Positions 33,585-42,186 of a DNA stretch of 64,000 nucleotides are shown here, piece after piece. The translations under genes were made by a program, and so were the position numbers. The notes beneath the pieces were generated by a model that was not told the origin of the DNA, made no database searches, and saw only the letters and a list, made by a program, of their open reading frames with translations. The stretch covers positions 62,001-126,000 of the forward strand of contig CAVPAM010000028.1 of assembly GCA_963701445.1 (NCBI GenBank), in the 5' to 3' direction. The stretch's first letter is position 1; the number at the start of each line of letters is the position of its first letter. This DNA comes from CAKZLS01 sp963701445. GTDB taxonomy: Bacteria > Pseudomonadota > Alphaproteobacteria > Rhodospirillales > Defluviicoccaceae.

Positions 33585-34979
33585 ATGGAAGCGGAAGTCG
33601 ATGTCGCGATCATCGGAGCCGGCACCGCCGGGCTGAGCGCGATGGCCGAGGTTCGGCGGGCCACCGAAAACTTCGTCGTCATCGACGGCGGGCCGCTGGG
33701 CACCATGTGCGCGCGCGTGGGCTGCATGCCCTCCAAGGTCATGATCCAGATCGCCGAGGATTTTCATCGCCGCCGCGTGCTCTCCGCCGAGGGGATTTCC
33801 GGGGCGGAGGGGCTGACCATGGATGCCTCGCGGGCCCTGGGCCATGTCAGGGCGCTGAGGGACCGGTTTGTCGCCGGGACCATCGAGCACTCCATCGATC
33901 CGCTGGGCGACAAGCTGATCCGCGAGTACGCGGAGTTTCTGGAGCCCGATCTGCTCCGCGCGGGCGACCGGCGCATCCGCGCCAGGAGGATCGTCATCGC
34001 CACCGGTTCCACGCCGACCGTCCCGAAGCCATGGCGGCGGTTCGAAGATCGCGTTCTGACCACGGACACCATCTTCGAGCAGACCGGGCTGCCGCCGCGC
34101 ATCGCCGTCCTCGGATTGGGCGCCGTCGGCCTGGAACTCGGCCAGGCCCTGAGCCGCATGGGCGTGGAGGTCGCGGGCTTCGATGCCCTTCCGCGGATCG
34201 GCGGTCTCCGGGATCCGGAGATCAATCGAGTTGCGATCGAGTTGCTAGGCCGCGACATGGCCCTTCACCTCGGGGTGAAGGCGGAGGTCGAGGACGACGG
34301 AGCGCGCCTCCGCGTGAGCGGAAACGATCACGTCGCCATCGTCGACAAGCTTCTGGTCAGCGTCGGCAGGACGCCCAACTTGGACCGGCTGAATCTCGCC
34401 TCTCTGGGCATCGAACTGGATGAGCGAGGCATGCCGCCGTTCGATCGGGAAACCATGCGGGTCGCCGACCTTCCGATCTTTATCGCCGGCGACGCCGACG
34501 GCGATCGGGCGGTGCTGCACGAAGCCAGCCATGAGGGCCGTGTGGCCGGATATAACGCCGTCCAAGAGCGCCCCGAGGGCTTCCGGCGCCGGACGGCACT
34601 GTCCATTGCCTTCACGGATCCAAATATCTGCGCGGTCGGCGCGTCGTGGGAGGACCTCAAGGCCGGCGACGTGGCGGCGACCGACGCCCGCTTCGATTCG
34701 GGCCGCGCGGCCATCATGCTCCGCGAGGGCGGCCTCATCCGGCTCTACGCGGCGCGGGACACGGCCAGGCTGCTGGGCGCGGCGATGATCGCGCCCCAGG
34801 GCGAGCACCTCGCGCACCTGCTGGCGTGGAGCATCCAGAACCGGATGACGGTGTCCGATCTTCTGGAAATGCCGTTCTATCACCCGGTGATCGAGGAAAC
34901 GCTGCGGACGGCCCTGATGGGTCTGGCCTCCGAATGCGCAATCGGGAACGACCGGCCCCTCGGTTTCGCGCCGGCCTGA
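33585..34979 (+). CDS. Dihydrolipoamide dehydrogenase-like flavoprotein disulfide reductase
   Basis: 464 residues. FAD-binding GxGxxG at the start (AIIGAGTAGLSA, 8-19), redox-active disulfide CARVGC (43-48 region) followed by MPSK, NAD(P)-binding GLGAVGLELGQ near 171-181, second FAD motif IFIAGDADGD near 300, and dimerisation end with FYHPVIEE near 430 (catalytic His-Glu pair). It is a class I pyridine nucleotide-disulfide oxidoreductase; the substrate could be lipoamide, mycothiol-like or a metal ion. It is not beside a 2-oxoacid dehydrogenase, so it is probably not the housekeeping E3. ATG 33585 has GGAG nearby. Confidence 0.85.
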   Translation: MEAEVDVAIIGAGTAGLSAMAEVRRATENFVVIDGGPLGTMCARVGCMPSKVMIQIAEDFHRRRVLSAEGISGAEGLTMDASRALGHVRALRDRFVAGTIEHSIDPLGDKLIREYAEFLEPDLLRAGDRRIRARRIVIATGSTPTVPKPWRRFEDRVLTTDTIFEQTGLPPRIAVLGLGAVGLELGQALSRMGVEVAGFDALPRIGGLRDPEINRVAIELLGRDMALHLGVKAEVEDDGARLRVSGNDHVAIVDKLLVSVGRTPNLDRLNLASLGIELDERGMPPFDRETMRVADLPIFIAGDADGDRAVLHEASHEGRVAGYNAVQERPEGFRRRTALSIAFTDPNICAVGASWEDLKAGDVAATDARFDSGRAAIMLREGGLIRLYAARDTARLLGAAMIAPQGEHLAHLLAWSIQNRMTVSDLLEMPFYHPVIEETLRTALMGLASECAIGNDRPLGFAPA

Positions 34980-34999
34980 TCCCGCCGGCGCGTGGCGCG

Positions 35000-35200
35000 T
35001 TACTTTTTGTCGTAGGGATCCGGGGTGGGCTTGCCCTTGCTTTCGTCCGGTTCGTTGGGCTTTGTCTCGTAGGCCGCGATGGCGCCCTCCAACTCCGCCA
35101 GTTTCGTGTCGGTGCTCGCGGTGGCGCCGCCGGCGCGCAATTCATTGATCCGATCGAGAGCCCGCCGATAGGCCTCCGGTGTGGTGATCTTCAACTCCAT
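35000..35200 (-). CDS. Short HigA-N-terminus-like protein (66 aa)
   Basis: 66 residues. The first 45 (MELKITTPEAYRRALDRINEL..., then LAELEGAIAAYE) resemble the N-terminal domain of HigA-type antitoxins and related regulators, without the helix-turn-helix that normally follows. The tail is Pro/Lys rich (KPNEPDESKGKPTPDPYDKK). GGAGG lies before ATG 35200. No toxin gene is next to it. It could be an orphan domain or just a small charged protein. Confidence 0.6.
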   Translation of the reverse strand: MELKITTPEAYRRALDRINELRAGGATASTDTKLAELEGAIAAYETKPNEPDESKGKPTPDPYDKK

Positions 35201-35302
35201 TCCTCCGCCTGCGCGATCGAACCGCGACCGTACCGGAGATACACGGCGAGAACAACACGCCAGCGCGGGCCCTTGGCCCTCCGCTGACGCCGCCGACCGG
35301 CG

Positions 35303-35599
35303 TCATGGCCGATCGGCGATCCTGTCCCCGGCGCCCGACGATTCGACGGCCGTCGAATGGTCCTTCCGGCGGCGCGATGATGTAACCAGCCACACCAGCC
35401 AGGCGATGCCGATCGCCAGCAGAACGATCATCAGTGGCGGAACGATGACGCCGACCACCCACAAGTCCTCGCGGAAATAGGGGGCGAAGGGCTGGGCCAG
35501 CATGATGTAGGCGGCCGCGATGACGGTAAGGGCGACCCAAACCACGAACGTCCCCCGGCGCCATCGGCCGACTGATTTTTCCCGTGAATGCCGCAACAC
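35303..35599 (-). CDS. Two-helix membrane protein (98 aa)
   Basis: 98 residues from GTG 35599, chosen because GGAGGA lies six bases upstream; longer starts have no ribosome binding site. Two helices: FVVWVALTVIAAAYIMLAQPFAP and LWVVGVIVPPLMIVLLAIGIAWLVWLVTSS, with a charged tail (RRRKDHSTAVE). Not recognised. Single-gene unit divergent from the MBL-rhodanese gene; 35600-35855 has no gene. Confidence 0.6.
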   Translation of the reverse strand: MLRHSREKSVGRWRRGTFVVWVALTVIAAAYIMLAQPFAPYFREDLWVVGVIVPPLMIVLLAIGIAWLVWLVTSSRRRKDHSTAVESSGAGDRIADRP

Positions 35600-35855
35600 G
35601 ATCTTCCTCCAAGTCCATACTCGACGATTGCACAAACGGGAACGTTAATCCGGCGAAGGCAAGGGCGCCTTATCACAGTTTATTTCGCCGTGTCGGCGAA
35701 CGGGATGACGATGTCCGGGAAGCGGCCGGGGCAAGGCGCCGTTTGCGCGGCCGCTGTTGGATTCCCTTTAACATAGTGTAATGCGCTCGTCCCGATCCGG
35801 GTGCCACTATTCGACCGAGAATGTGCCTTCCTACGCAGCCCCGGAGTCACCCATC

Positions 35856-37226
35856 ATGTTTCTAGAAATCGTTCGTTCCGAAGGATTGGGCCATCTGTCT
35901 TACATCTTCGGCGACGGCGGCCAGGCGGCGGTGGTCGATCCGCGCCGCGATTGCGACGTTTACGTGGATATCGCGTACCGCCAAGGCGCCCGGATCAGCC
36001 ACATCTTCGAAACCCACCGGAACGAGGACTATGTGATCGGCTCCCTGGACCTGGCGAGCCGGACGGGCGCGACGATCCTGCATGGCAAGGCGCTGTCCTT
36101 CGCGTACGGAGAACCGGTAAAGGACGGCGACTGCTTCGAATTTGGCGACATCCGCCTCATGGTGCTCGAAACGCCGGGACACACCATGGAAAGCATCTCG
36201 CTGGCGCTCGCCGACACCGGGTTCGGCGACGAGCCGATCGCCGTCTTTACCGGCGACGCGCTGTTCATCGGCGATGTCGGGCGAACGGATTTCTATCCCG
36301 ACCGCGCGAAGGCGGTGGCGGGACTTCTCTATGACAGCATTTTCGAGAAGCTGTTGCCGCTCGGCGACCATGTCATTCTCTATCCCGCGCACGGCGCCGG
36401 ATCGGTGTGCGGCTCGGGCATGGCGTCCCGGGAATTTTCGACCCTGGGTTACGAACGCGAGCACAATCCGGCACTCCGGTTCACCGATCGCGAAGCCTTC
36501 GTCCGCCACAAGACGGGCGAGCACCATTATCAGCCTCCGTATTTCAACAAGATGGAGGAACTCAACCTCCAGGGGCCGCCCCTGCTCGGCACCGTCCCGA
36601 GGGCTCGTCCCTTGAGCGTCGAGGAGTTCGCCGACCACATGGCCGACGGCGTCATCGCGCTCGACATCCGAAGCCCGGAGGCGGTCGCCGGCGCGCATAT
36701 TCCAGGGTCCCTGGCGATCCCGTGCGAGATGCTGCCGAGCTTCGCCGGCTGGTACCTCTCGCACGACGGCTCGGTCGCCCTGGTCGCCGCGAATTACGAG
36801 GACGCCCAAACCGCCGTTCGCCACCTCGCCCGTCTCGGATACGACGGCGTTGTCGGCTTCCTCGACGAAGGCCTGCACGCGTGGGAAGTGAGCGGCCGCG
36901 ACTACGACGCCATCCCGGCCCTCCACGCCCGGGACCTGAAGGCGCGGATCGAGGCCTCGGAACCGTTCGTTCTGCTCGACGTGAGAGCCCGCGACGAGGT
37001 GGAGGCGGCTCGGCTGCCCAAATGCACAGCGATCTACGTGGGCGAGCTTCCCGGGCGGCTGGACGAGATTCCGCAGGACCGTCCCGTCACCACCTTCTGC
37101 GGCAGCGGCCAGCGCGCCATCATCGCCGCCTCCATTCTCAGGCGCCGCGGCGTCGAGAACGTGGAGGTGTGTCTCGGATCCATGGCCGCCTGCAAGGCCA
37201 TCGGCTGCCCGACCGAGTCCGGCTGA
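35856..37226 (+). CDS. MBL-fold hydrolase with two rhodanese domains (persulfide dioxygenase-like)
   Basis: 456 residues. Residues 1-245 are an ETHE1-type metallo-beta-lactamase fold: LSYIFGDGGQAAVVDPRRD, ETHRNEDYVIG, ETPGHTMES, FTGDALFIGDVGRTDF, YPAHGAGSVCG. Two rhodanese domains follow (~250-345, no catalytic Cys; ~360-450, with TFCGSGQRA as active loop, Cys near 415). The expected metal motif HxHxDH reads H-R-N-E-D-Y, so the second His is replaced by Asn. Likely role: oxidation or transfer of persulfide sulfur. Whether it can still bind iron is uncertain. ATG 35856 starts MFLEIVRSEGLGHLSY. Confidence 0.8.
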   Translation: MFLEIVRSEGLGHLSYIFGDGGQAAVVDPRRDCDVYVDIAYRQGARISHIFETHRNEDYVIGSLDLASRTGATILHGKALSFAYGEPVKDGDCFEFGDIRLMVLETPGHTMESISLALADTGFGDEPIAVFTGDALFIGDVGRTDFYPDRAKAVAGLLYDSIFEKLLPLGDHVILYPAHGAGSVCGSGMASREFSTLGYEREHNPALRFTDREAFVRHKTGEHHYQPPYFNKMEELNLQGPPLLGTVPRARPLSVEEFADHMADGVIALDIRSPEAVAGAHIPGSLAIPCEMLPSFAGWYLSHDGSVALVAANYEDAQTAVRHLARLGYDGVVGFLDEGLHAWEVSGRDYDAIPALHARDLKARIEASEPFVLLDVRARDEVEAARLPKCTAIYVGELPGRLDEIPQDRPVTTFCGSGQRAIIAASILRRRGVENVEVCLGSMAACKAIGCPTESG

Positions 37227-37515
37227 CCACGGACCATCGAGACCAAGTTCCACGAGACGGAAAGAGGCATGAAAAGCGATCGTCGTCAGAGACCAGCCGA
37301 GAGCATGAGCAATCGAGTCGGGTCGGAATCCGCTCACCGAGCTCAACTTCGCCATTCGGGATGTCAAATAACTTGGGATCGTTTCGGGATTGAGCACGGC
37401 AGCAGTTCGGGCGCGGACGCGCCATGAAATCGCACGGGATTTCGGGCGGTATATCGGCGTTCTTGGACCGGTCTCACGAGGAAAGCCGGGGAAATCGTCG
37501 TAAACGGAGGTGAAC

Positions 37516-38738
37516 ATGCAGGATGCCACCATCTGGCAAGTCTATGGCGAGGCGGCGAAAACGTCGCTGGGATTTTTCTGGAAGGCCGGCTGGGCTTTCG
37601 TGCTCGGTTATTTTGTCAGTGGCATGATTCAGGCCTTCGTGCCCAAGAACAAACTGACCCGCCACATGGGCGCGGCCGACTTGCGCGGCGTGGCCCTGGC
37701 GACGGCATTCGGCTCGGCGTCGTCGTCGTGCTCGTTCGCGGCGCTGGCGGCGGCGCGCTCGCTCGTCCTCAAGGGGGCGCACTTCGTGGCCGCCGTGGCG
37801 TTCATGTTCGCTTCCACGAACCTGGTTATCGAACTCGGCATCCTGATCCTGATTTTCCTCGGCTGGCAATTTCTCGCCGCCGAAATCATCGGCGGACTGG
37901 TTCTCATCGCCATCAGCAGCCTGTTGATCCGGGCGACCTATCCCGAGGCATGGCTGAACGAGGCGCGGGAGAAAGTGTCCGAGGAAACCGGCACCGAGGA
38001 ACAGAACTTCGACTGGCGTGAGCGGATCCGCAGCCGGAGGGGATGGCGGATGGTCGGCCACAACTTCGTCATGGACTGGCGGATGGTGTGGAAGGAAATC
38101 CTGATCGGGTTCACCATCGCCGGTTTCGTCGCCGTCGTGGTGCCCGCAGTCCTGGTGGGCCCGGATCTTTCTCGTGGATATGGCGTCGGAGCTGCCGGCG
38201 TGGCTGATCGCGCTGGAGAACGCGGCTCTGGCGCCGTTCGTGGCGGCCGCGACCTTCATCGGGTCCATGGGCAACATTCCGCTGGCGACCGTACTGAATG
38301 CCAACGGTGTCCTGTTCGCGGGGGTCATGGGCTTCATCTATTCCGATCTGATGGTGCCCCCTCTGGTCGCGGTCAACGCCAAGTATTACGGCTGGCGGGT
38401 GGCGCTGTACATCGCCGGCGTCATGTATGTGAGCATCGTCGCCACCGCCCTGATCCTGAACGGCCTGTTCGCCCTGCTCGGGATCGTCCCCGAGAGCGGC
38501 AAGGCGGTTACGGAGGTGGTTCAGTTCAAGCTCGACTACACCTTCTGGCTCAATCTGGTTTTCGTCGGCATCGCCGGATGGCTGGTCTATCTGTGGCGCC
38601 AGCATGTGAGGGAACACGGCAGAGATGGCGCACGACATGGAAGGCGACGGCCCCATAAAGACGGTCGCCGCCTACGTGGCGATGGCCGTTGTCGCGGGTG
38701 GACTGATTTCCTGGGGAATTGCTGGAACCGCAACGTAA
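37516..38738 (+). CDS. ArsP-type/DUF318 permease (two frameshifts)
   Basis: About 407 residues after correction, eight or more helices. The permease hallmark GSASSSCSFAALAAARSLVLKGAHFVAAVAFMFASTNLVIELG lies at about 70-112, containing the conserved SxSCxxxA segment of ArsP_1 (PF03773). A second similar segment, TFIGSMGNIPLATVLNANGV, follows in the second half. An extra base near 38148 breaks the frame; dropping it gives VVVPASWWARIFLVDMASELPAWL. A second extra G near 38620 does the same; corrected, the C-terminus is DGPIKTVAAYVAMAVVAGGLISWGIAGTAT. Members export trivalent organoarsenicals or other solutes; specificity unknown. ATG 37516 follows GGAGG. Confidence 0.75.
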
Positions 38739-38806
38739 CTCATGGTGGGAGGCCACATGTCGCGGTTCGATATGGCGACGCGCGCCGAATGCGGTGGTCG
38801 AAATGC

Positions 38807-38838
38807 ACAAAAGCCGACCGGGCGGAAACCCGATCGGC
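38807..38838 (-). terminator. Rho-independent terminator of the LPGN-repeat protein gene
   Basis: Minus strand: 10-bp stem GCCGATCGGG/CCCGGTCGGC (one A-C mismatch), 6-base loop, then UUUUGUG. Lies 55 bases after the stop of the minus-strand gene. Confidence 0.7.
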
Positions 38839-38892
38839 CGTTGGCATGCGTCTCGTCGAGCGATTGACGCGCTGTCTTAACAAGACATCATC

Positions 38893-39282
38893 TTACTTCG
38901 TTTTACCGCTGCCCTCGTTATTCAGATTTCCGGGCAAACGCTTCTCGACAGGCGTCGTCGCCGGGGGCTCGTTGCCGGAGCTCGTGGTGTATCCGCTCTC
39001 GGATGGTGAGCCGACCGGGTTCGATGCATTGCCTTCTCCGCCGACGTTACCCGGCAGCCTCTCCTCGGTCTTGGCCGCTTCGCCGCTGGCCTTGTCCATA
39101 TGGTCTCGCTGCTCGATCAAGCCCTTCTCGCGAGCAAAGTTGCCGGCCGCGCCTTCGCCACCGACGTTTCCAGGAAGCACATTGGTTCCTGATTTCGCCT
39201 CCCCTGACGCCGCCATCGCGTTCGACGAGAACGCGGCGAGACCAAGTGCGAGAGCGATTGCTGTTGCGGATCGTAAACGCAT
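38893..39282 (-). CDS. Secreted protein with three LPGN(V/L)xxEG repeats
   Basis: 129 residues. Signal peptide MRLRSATAIALALGLAAFSSNAMA (cleavage AMA/AS). The mature part is Gly, Asn, Glu and Ser rich and low in hydrophobics, probably disordered. It contains three related blocks: LPGNVGGEGAAGN, LPGNVGGEGNASN and LPGNLNNEGSGKT. No Cys, no enzymatic motif. Function unknown; could be a hydration or matrix protein. GGAA before ATG 39282. The repeat unit is a good search handle. Confidence 0.75.
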   Translation of the reverse strand: MRLRSATAIALALGLAAFSSNAMAASGEAKSGTNVLPGNVGGEGAAGNFAREKGLIEQRDHMDKASGEAAKTEERLPGNVGGEGNASNPVGSPSESGYTTSSGNEPPATTPVEKRLPGNLNNEGSGKTK

Positions 39283-39574
39283 GATTCAATTCCTTTCAGT
39301 TCGGCACTGCGGGAACGTCGGAGGCCGCAGCCTCCGCCCCGCGGGTTTCGGCCGTGTCCGACCTCGGCACTTCGGACGGTCGGGGGCCTCTCTCAACTCT
39401 ATTGTCCTGAGTATGGCGGCGAAGGGCGGCCGGCACATTAACCTGGGACAGGTCGCTTCAAACGCTGCCCGCCCCCGGTTCGGCGCCGTTCATCCGACGC
39501 TCGCGCGCCGGCGCGATGACTTCGAGGGCCCGAAACCCCGAGCGCCGAAAACCCACGAACAAGCCCGCCGCTAA

Positions 39575-39988
39575 AACGGACGACATCCGCCGGTCAAAAG
39601 CGTTTTTCCGTACCACCAAAACTGGCGTAAGAGACTTTTGCGATATGAGCTACCGGTTGACCGGACCTGACCGGTCCCGGTAGGCAACGACGGAAAGACG
39701 CATCGGGCGTAAGTCCCGGAAGTTACGGGGCAGGTTCGAATCCACACCTCTCCTTGAAAAACCATTCTGCAACCAGGATTAAGTATGGCGGACCAAAAGG
39801 AACTGGGTTCGAACCTTCTCTGTGCGCCGGCGAACCCGGCAGGTGGCTGCAGATGCAAGTTCTGTACGTTGAAGATCTAGCCAATCACGACGACCCCAAG
39901 TCATGCATGCCCGACGGCTTCTTCCGGATATGAAAGCGGTCGGTCGCTTGCCGGCCGGGAACGGTGGATCCTGACCACGAGTTGGCGT
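39575..39988. other. Gene-free junction with structured repeat and possible group II intron remnant
   Basis: No intact gene. Two things stand out. First, a nested hairpin at 39650-39683: CTACCGG/CCGGTAG outside and GACCGG/CCGGTC inside. Second, a 26-codon frame at 39853-39933 starting MQVLYVEDLANHDDPKSC; this resembles a short leader peptide found upstream of group II intron reverse transcriptases, as I remember it. No reverse transcriptase follows, so it would be a remnant. The stretch separates the stress island from the insertion sequence cluster. Confidence 0.4.
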
Positions 39989-40300
39989 TCATTCGTGATG
40001 CATTTTCTGGAGGAAGCTACCGCGTCCGAACGGTCCAGGAGCTTCAGCGGCATAGCCACTTAACGACGGACCGTGGTGTTTAGCTAGCCCGAGCGCGACC
40101 AGCTGATGTGCCAGCCAATCGGCCCCTGAACAGGCCTCGAATGCGACCCTGTGTGCATCAAACCGGCGCTGCTCAAAATAATCTCTCATCAGCTGAGAAC
40201 GAGAGAACTGCTTGCGCAGAATGATCCAGTCGTTGTCGTCAATCCCGCTGACGTGGAAGGTCATCTTACCGATATCGATGCCGATTTGCTTGATGGTCAT
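39989..40300 (-). pseudogene. IS110-family transposase, N-terminal fragment
   Basis: ATG 40300 has GGAGGGAC upstream. Residues 1-75 carry the IS110 RuvC-like DEDD start (QIGIDIGKMTFHVSGID; FEACSGADWLAHQLVALG). After about residue 78 the sequence no longer matches and ends at 103 aa, whereas full proteins are about 340 aa. So it is a 3'-truncated copy. It abuts an IS630 fragment on the other strand. Confidence 0.8.
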
Positions 40301-40341
40301 AATGTCCCTCCGTTGCTTCAGAAGCCTCTACCTATCCGCCA

Positions 40342-40866
40342 ATGAGGAGGCGAACCATCCCACAAGATGAAGCCAGGCTCGGGCAAAAGAACGGCCGTAC
40401 CCGGATCTGGGCCCGGACCGGCACGCGACCGCGCCTGCCGGCCGACCAGCGCTACCAGAACGCCTATCTGTTCGGCGCGATCTGTCCAAGGCTCGGCAAA
40501 GGCGCCGCCCTCATGCTGCCCCGCGCCAATACCTCCGCCATGCAGATACACCTCGACGAAATCAGCCGAAACGTCGCCGCCAGGGCCCACGCCGTCGTCC
40601 TGATGGACCGGGCCGGGTGGCACAACACCGACAAGCTGAAGCTTCCAAAGAACCTCACCATCATCCTGCTGCCTTCCCGCTCACCGGAGCTCAACCCGGT
40701 CGAAAACCTCTGGCAGTATCCCCGCCAAAACTGGCTTTCAAATGCCGTCTTCGAGGACTACCGTGACATCCTCGACGCCGGCTGCAACGCCTGGAACAGG
40801 CTCATCGCCAACCCCCAAAACATCATGTCAATCGGACTCCGAGACTGGGCACATACAGGTCATTAA
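40342..40866 (+). pseudogene. IS630-family transposase, C-terminal fragment
   Basis: 174 residues starting with DEARLGQKNGRTRIWARTG, the first Asp region of the IS630 DDE_3 catalytic domain. LMDRAGWHNTD carries the second Asp and LPSRSPELNPVENLWQY the catalytic Glu. The N-terminal helix-turn-helix half is missing, so the copy is 5'-truncated. The stop at 40864-40866 is the native one. Confidence 0.85.
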
Positions 40867-40921
40867 TTCCCACCGTTGGTATTATTATCAATGCAGGTTG
40901 GTATCATTCATGAGTGTTTAA
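40867..40921. other. Left flank of the IS5-type element
   Basis: Short AT-rich gap between the IS630 fragment and the left inverted repeat. Flanking trinucleotides (TAA left, TGA right) do not form a clear target duplication. Confidence 0.3.
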
Positions 40922-40940
40922 GTGTCTGTCCGGGAACATC
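40922..40940 (+). repeat. Left terminal inverted repeat of the IS5-type element
   Basis: GTGTCTGTCCGGGAACATC, matched by the right end with one mismatch. Confidence 0.85.
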
Positions 40941-41000
40941 TTGAGTCGGTTGAGTGTTCTGTGATTCGATGGCGGCAGTCCGATAAGGAGGAGGCCGCCG

Positions 41001-41839
41001 ATGTGGACGCCAGAGAACCGTCATCGCTACGACCGCAGCGAGCTGCGCTATCCGAGTGATCTGACCGACGCGGAATGGTCGCACGTGGCGCCGCTGATCC
41101 CGCCCGCCAAGCGCGGCGGCAACAAGCGGACGGTCAATGTGCGCGAGGTAGTCAACGGGCTGATGTACATCCTCAGCACCGGTTGCCAGTGGCGGGCGAT
41201 TCCGAAGGACCTGCCACCGCGCAGCACGCTGCATGACTATCTGGAGCTGTGGCAGTGGGATGGCACGCTGGAGCGCATTCATCATGCGCTCTACGTGAAG
41301 TGCCGGGAGCAGGTCTGCCGAGAGCCCAGCCCGACGGCCGCCATCATCGACAGCCAGAGCGTCAAAAGCGCGGAAAAAGGGGGGCCTCGATCGACCGGCA
41401 CGGCTACGATGCGGGCAAGAAGATCAAGGGCAAGAAGCGCCATCTGCTTGTAGACACCCAAGGCCTTCTGCTGTGCGCCATCGTCCATGCCGCCGACATT
41501 CAGGATCGCGATGGCGGCCCGTTGCTGATGGCAACCCTGTTCGGCCTGTTCGCGTTCCTGCGCAAACTCTACGCCGACGGCGGCTACCAGGGACCGGCGT
41601 TCCGGAAGGCTCTGGCAAGGGTGCTGCGGCAAGTCGACGTCGAGATTGTCAAACGCTCCGATCGCGCCCAAGGGTTCGAGGTGCTGCCCAGGCGCTGGAT
41701 CGTCGAGCGCACCATCGGCTGGCTCAACCGCTGCCGCCGACTGGCCAAGGACTGGGACAACCTCAACCGCAAGGCCCTCGCCTTCCTCAGGCTCGCCTCC
41801 ATCCGCCTCATGCTCCGAAAACTCTGCAACCCCTCATGA
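41001..41839 (+). CDS. IS5-family transposase in two frames (probable -1 frameshift)
   Basis: The first frame (41001-about 41384) encodes the N-terminal part with DLTDAEWSHVAPLIPPAKRGG, the catalytic-domain start YILSTGCQWRAIPKDLPP and AIIDSQSVKSAEKGG (first catalytic Asp). The second frame continues with ASIDRHGYDAGKKIKGKKRHLLVDTQGLLL, DADGGYQGPAF (second Asp) and ERTIGWLNRCRRLAKDWDN (catalytic Glu). The switch is at AAAAAGGGGGG (41374-41384), a slippery run where a -1 slip joins them. IS427-group elements are known to use such a shift, so this is probably natural and not an error. Total about 279 residues. Confidence 0.85.
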
Positions 41840-41856
41840 TGTTCCCGGACAGACTC
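41838..41856 (-). repeat. Right terminal inverted repeat of the IS5-type element
   Basis: Reverse complement GAGTCTGTCCGGGAACATC; overlaps the transposase stop codon. Confidence 0.85.
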
Positions 41857-42186
41857 TGAGAGGCGAGACAACTATCATGTCCTGCTCCTACCTCAGCCTC
41901 TCGGCCCATTCCGCAACAGGTTCTCAGGTAGCATTTTTCCGCGTCGGCCAGTAACCCCACAAATATCGAAATTGCTGTACCCATTCGGGTTACTTCCACT
42001 ACGTGACACGGTTGAGCATACTGTTGATCTAAAAGCCACACAGCCACGGGAGATCTTTATTTTTTATTGCACCCCTATGGGGAATTGCCTTTTTCTTATG
42101 AATTTCTCATCTTCTCGCGACAGTAGGATTGAGTTTTTGACGATGGTAGGATCGCAATGGTTGAGGGTGTTGGGGGGGGCAGTCGA
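41857..42186. other. AT-rich leader of the polysaccharide locus, no gene seen
   Basis: 330 bases without a supportable gene. The right part (42050-42110) is clearly AT rich and includes a small palindrome CCCCTATGGGG; probable promoter and leader region for the sugar transferase gene. No EcfG site. Confidence 0.4.

Larger units (their letters stand above)
40922..41856 (+). mobile_element. IS5-family (IS427-like) insertion sequence, complete
   Basis: 935 bp bounded by imperfect inverted repeats: left GTGTCTGTCCGGGAACATC (40922-40940), right GAGTCTGTCCGGGAACATC on the minus strand (41856-41838), one mismatch in 19. Inside is one transposase in two overlapping frames. Length, repeats and protein fit the IS427 group. 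No clear target site duplication is seen, which may mean that one flank was rearranged. Confidence 0.85.

Noticed and set aside
31926..33890. 654-codon open frame on the minus strand
   Set aside because: Antisense to the BON gene and the start of the flavoprotein gene; low-complexity composition and no domain; a GC-rich shadow frame.
39720..39770. tRNA-like GGTTCGAATCC segment
   Set aside because: The T-arm stem does not pair beyond two bases and no acceptor or anticodon arm is found upstream.
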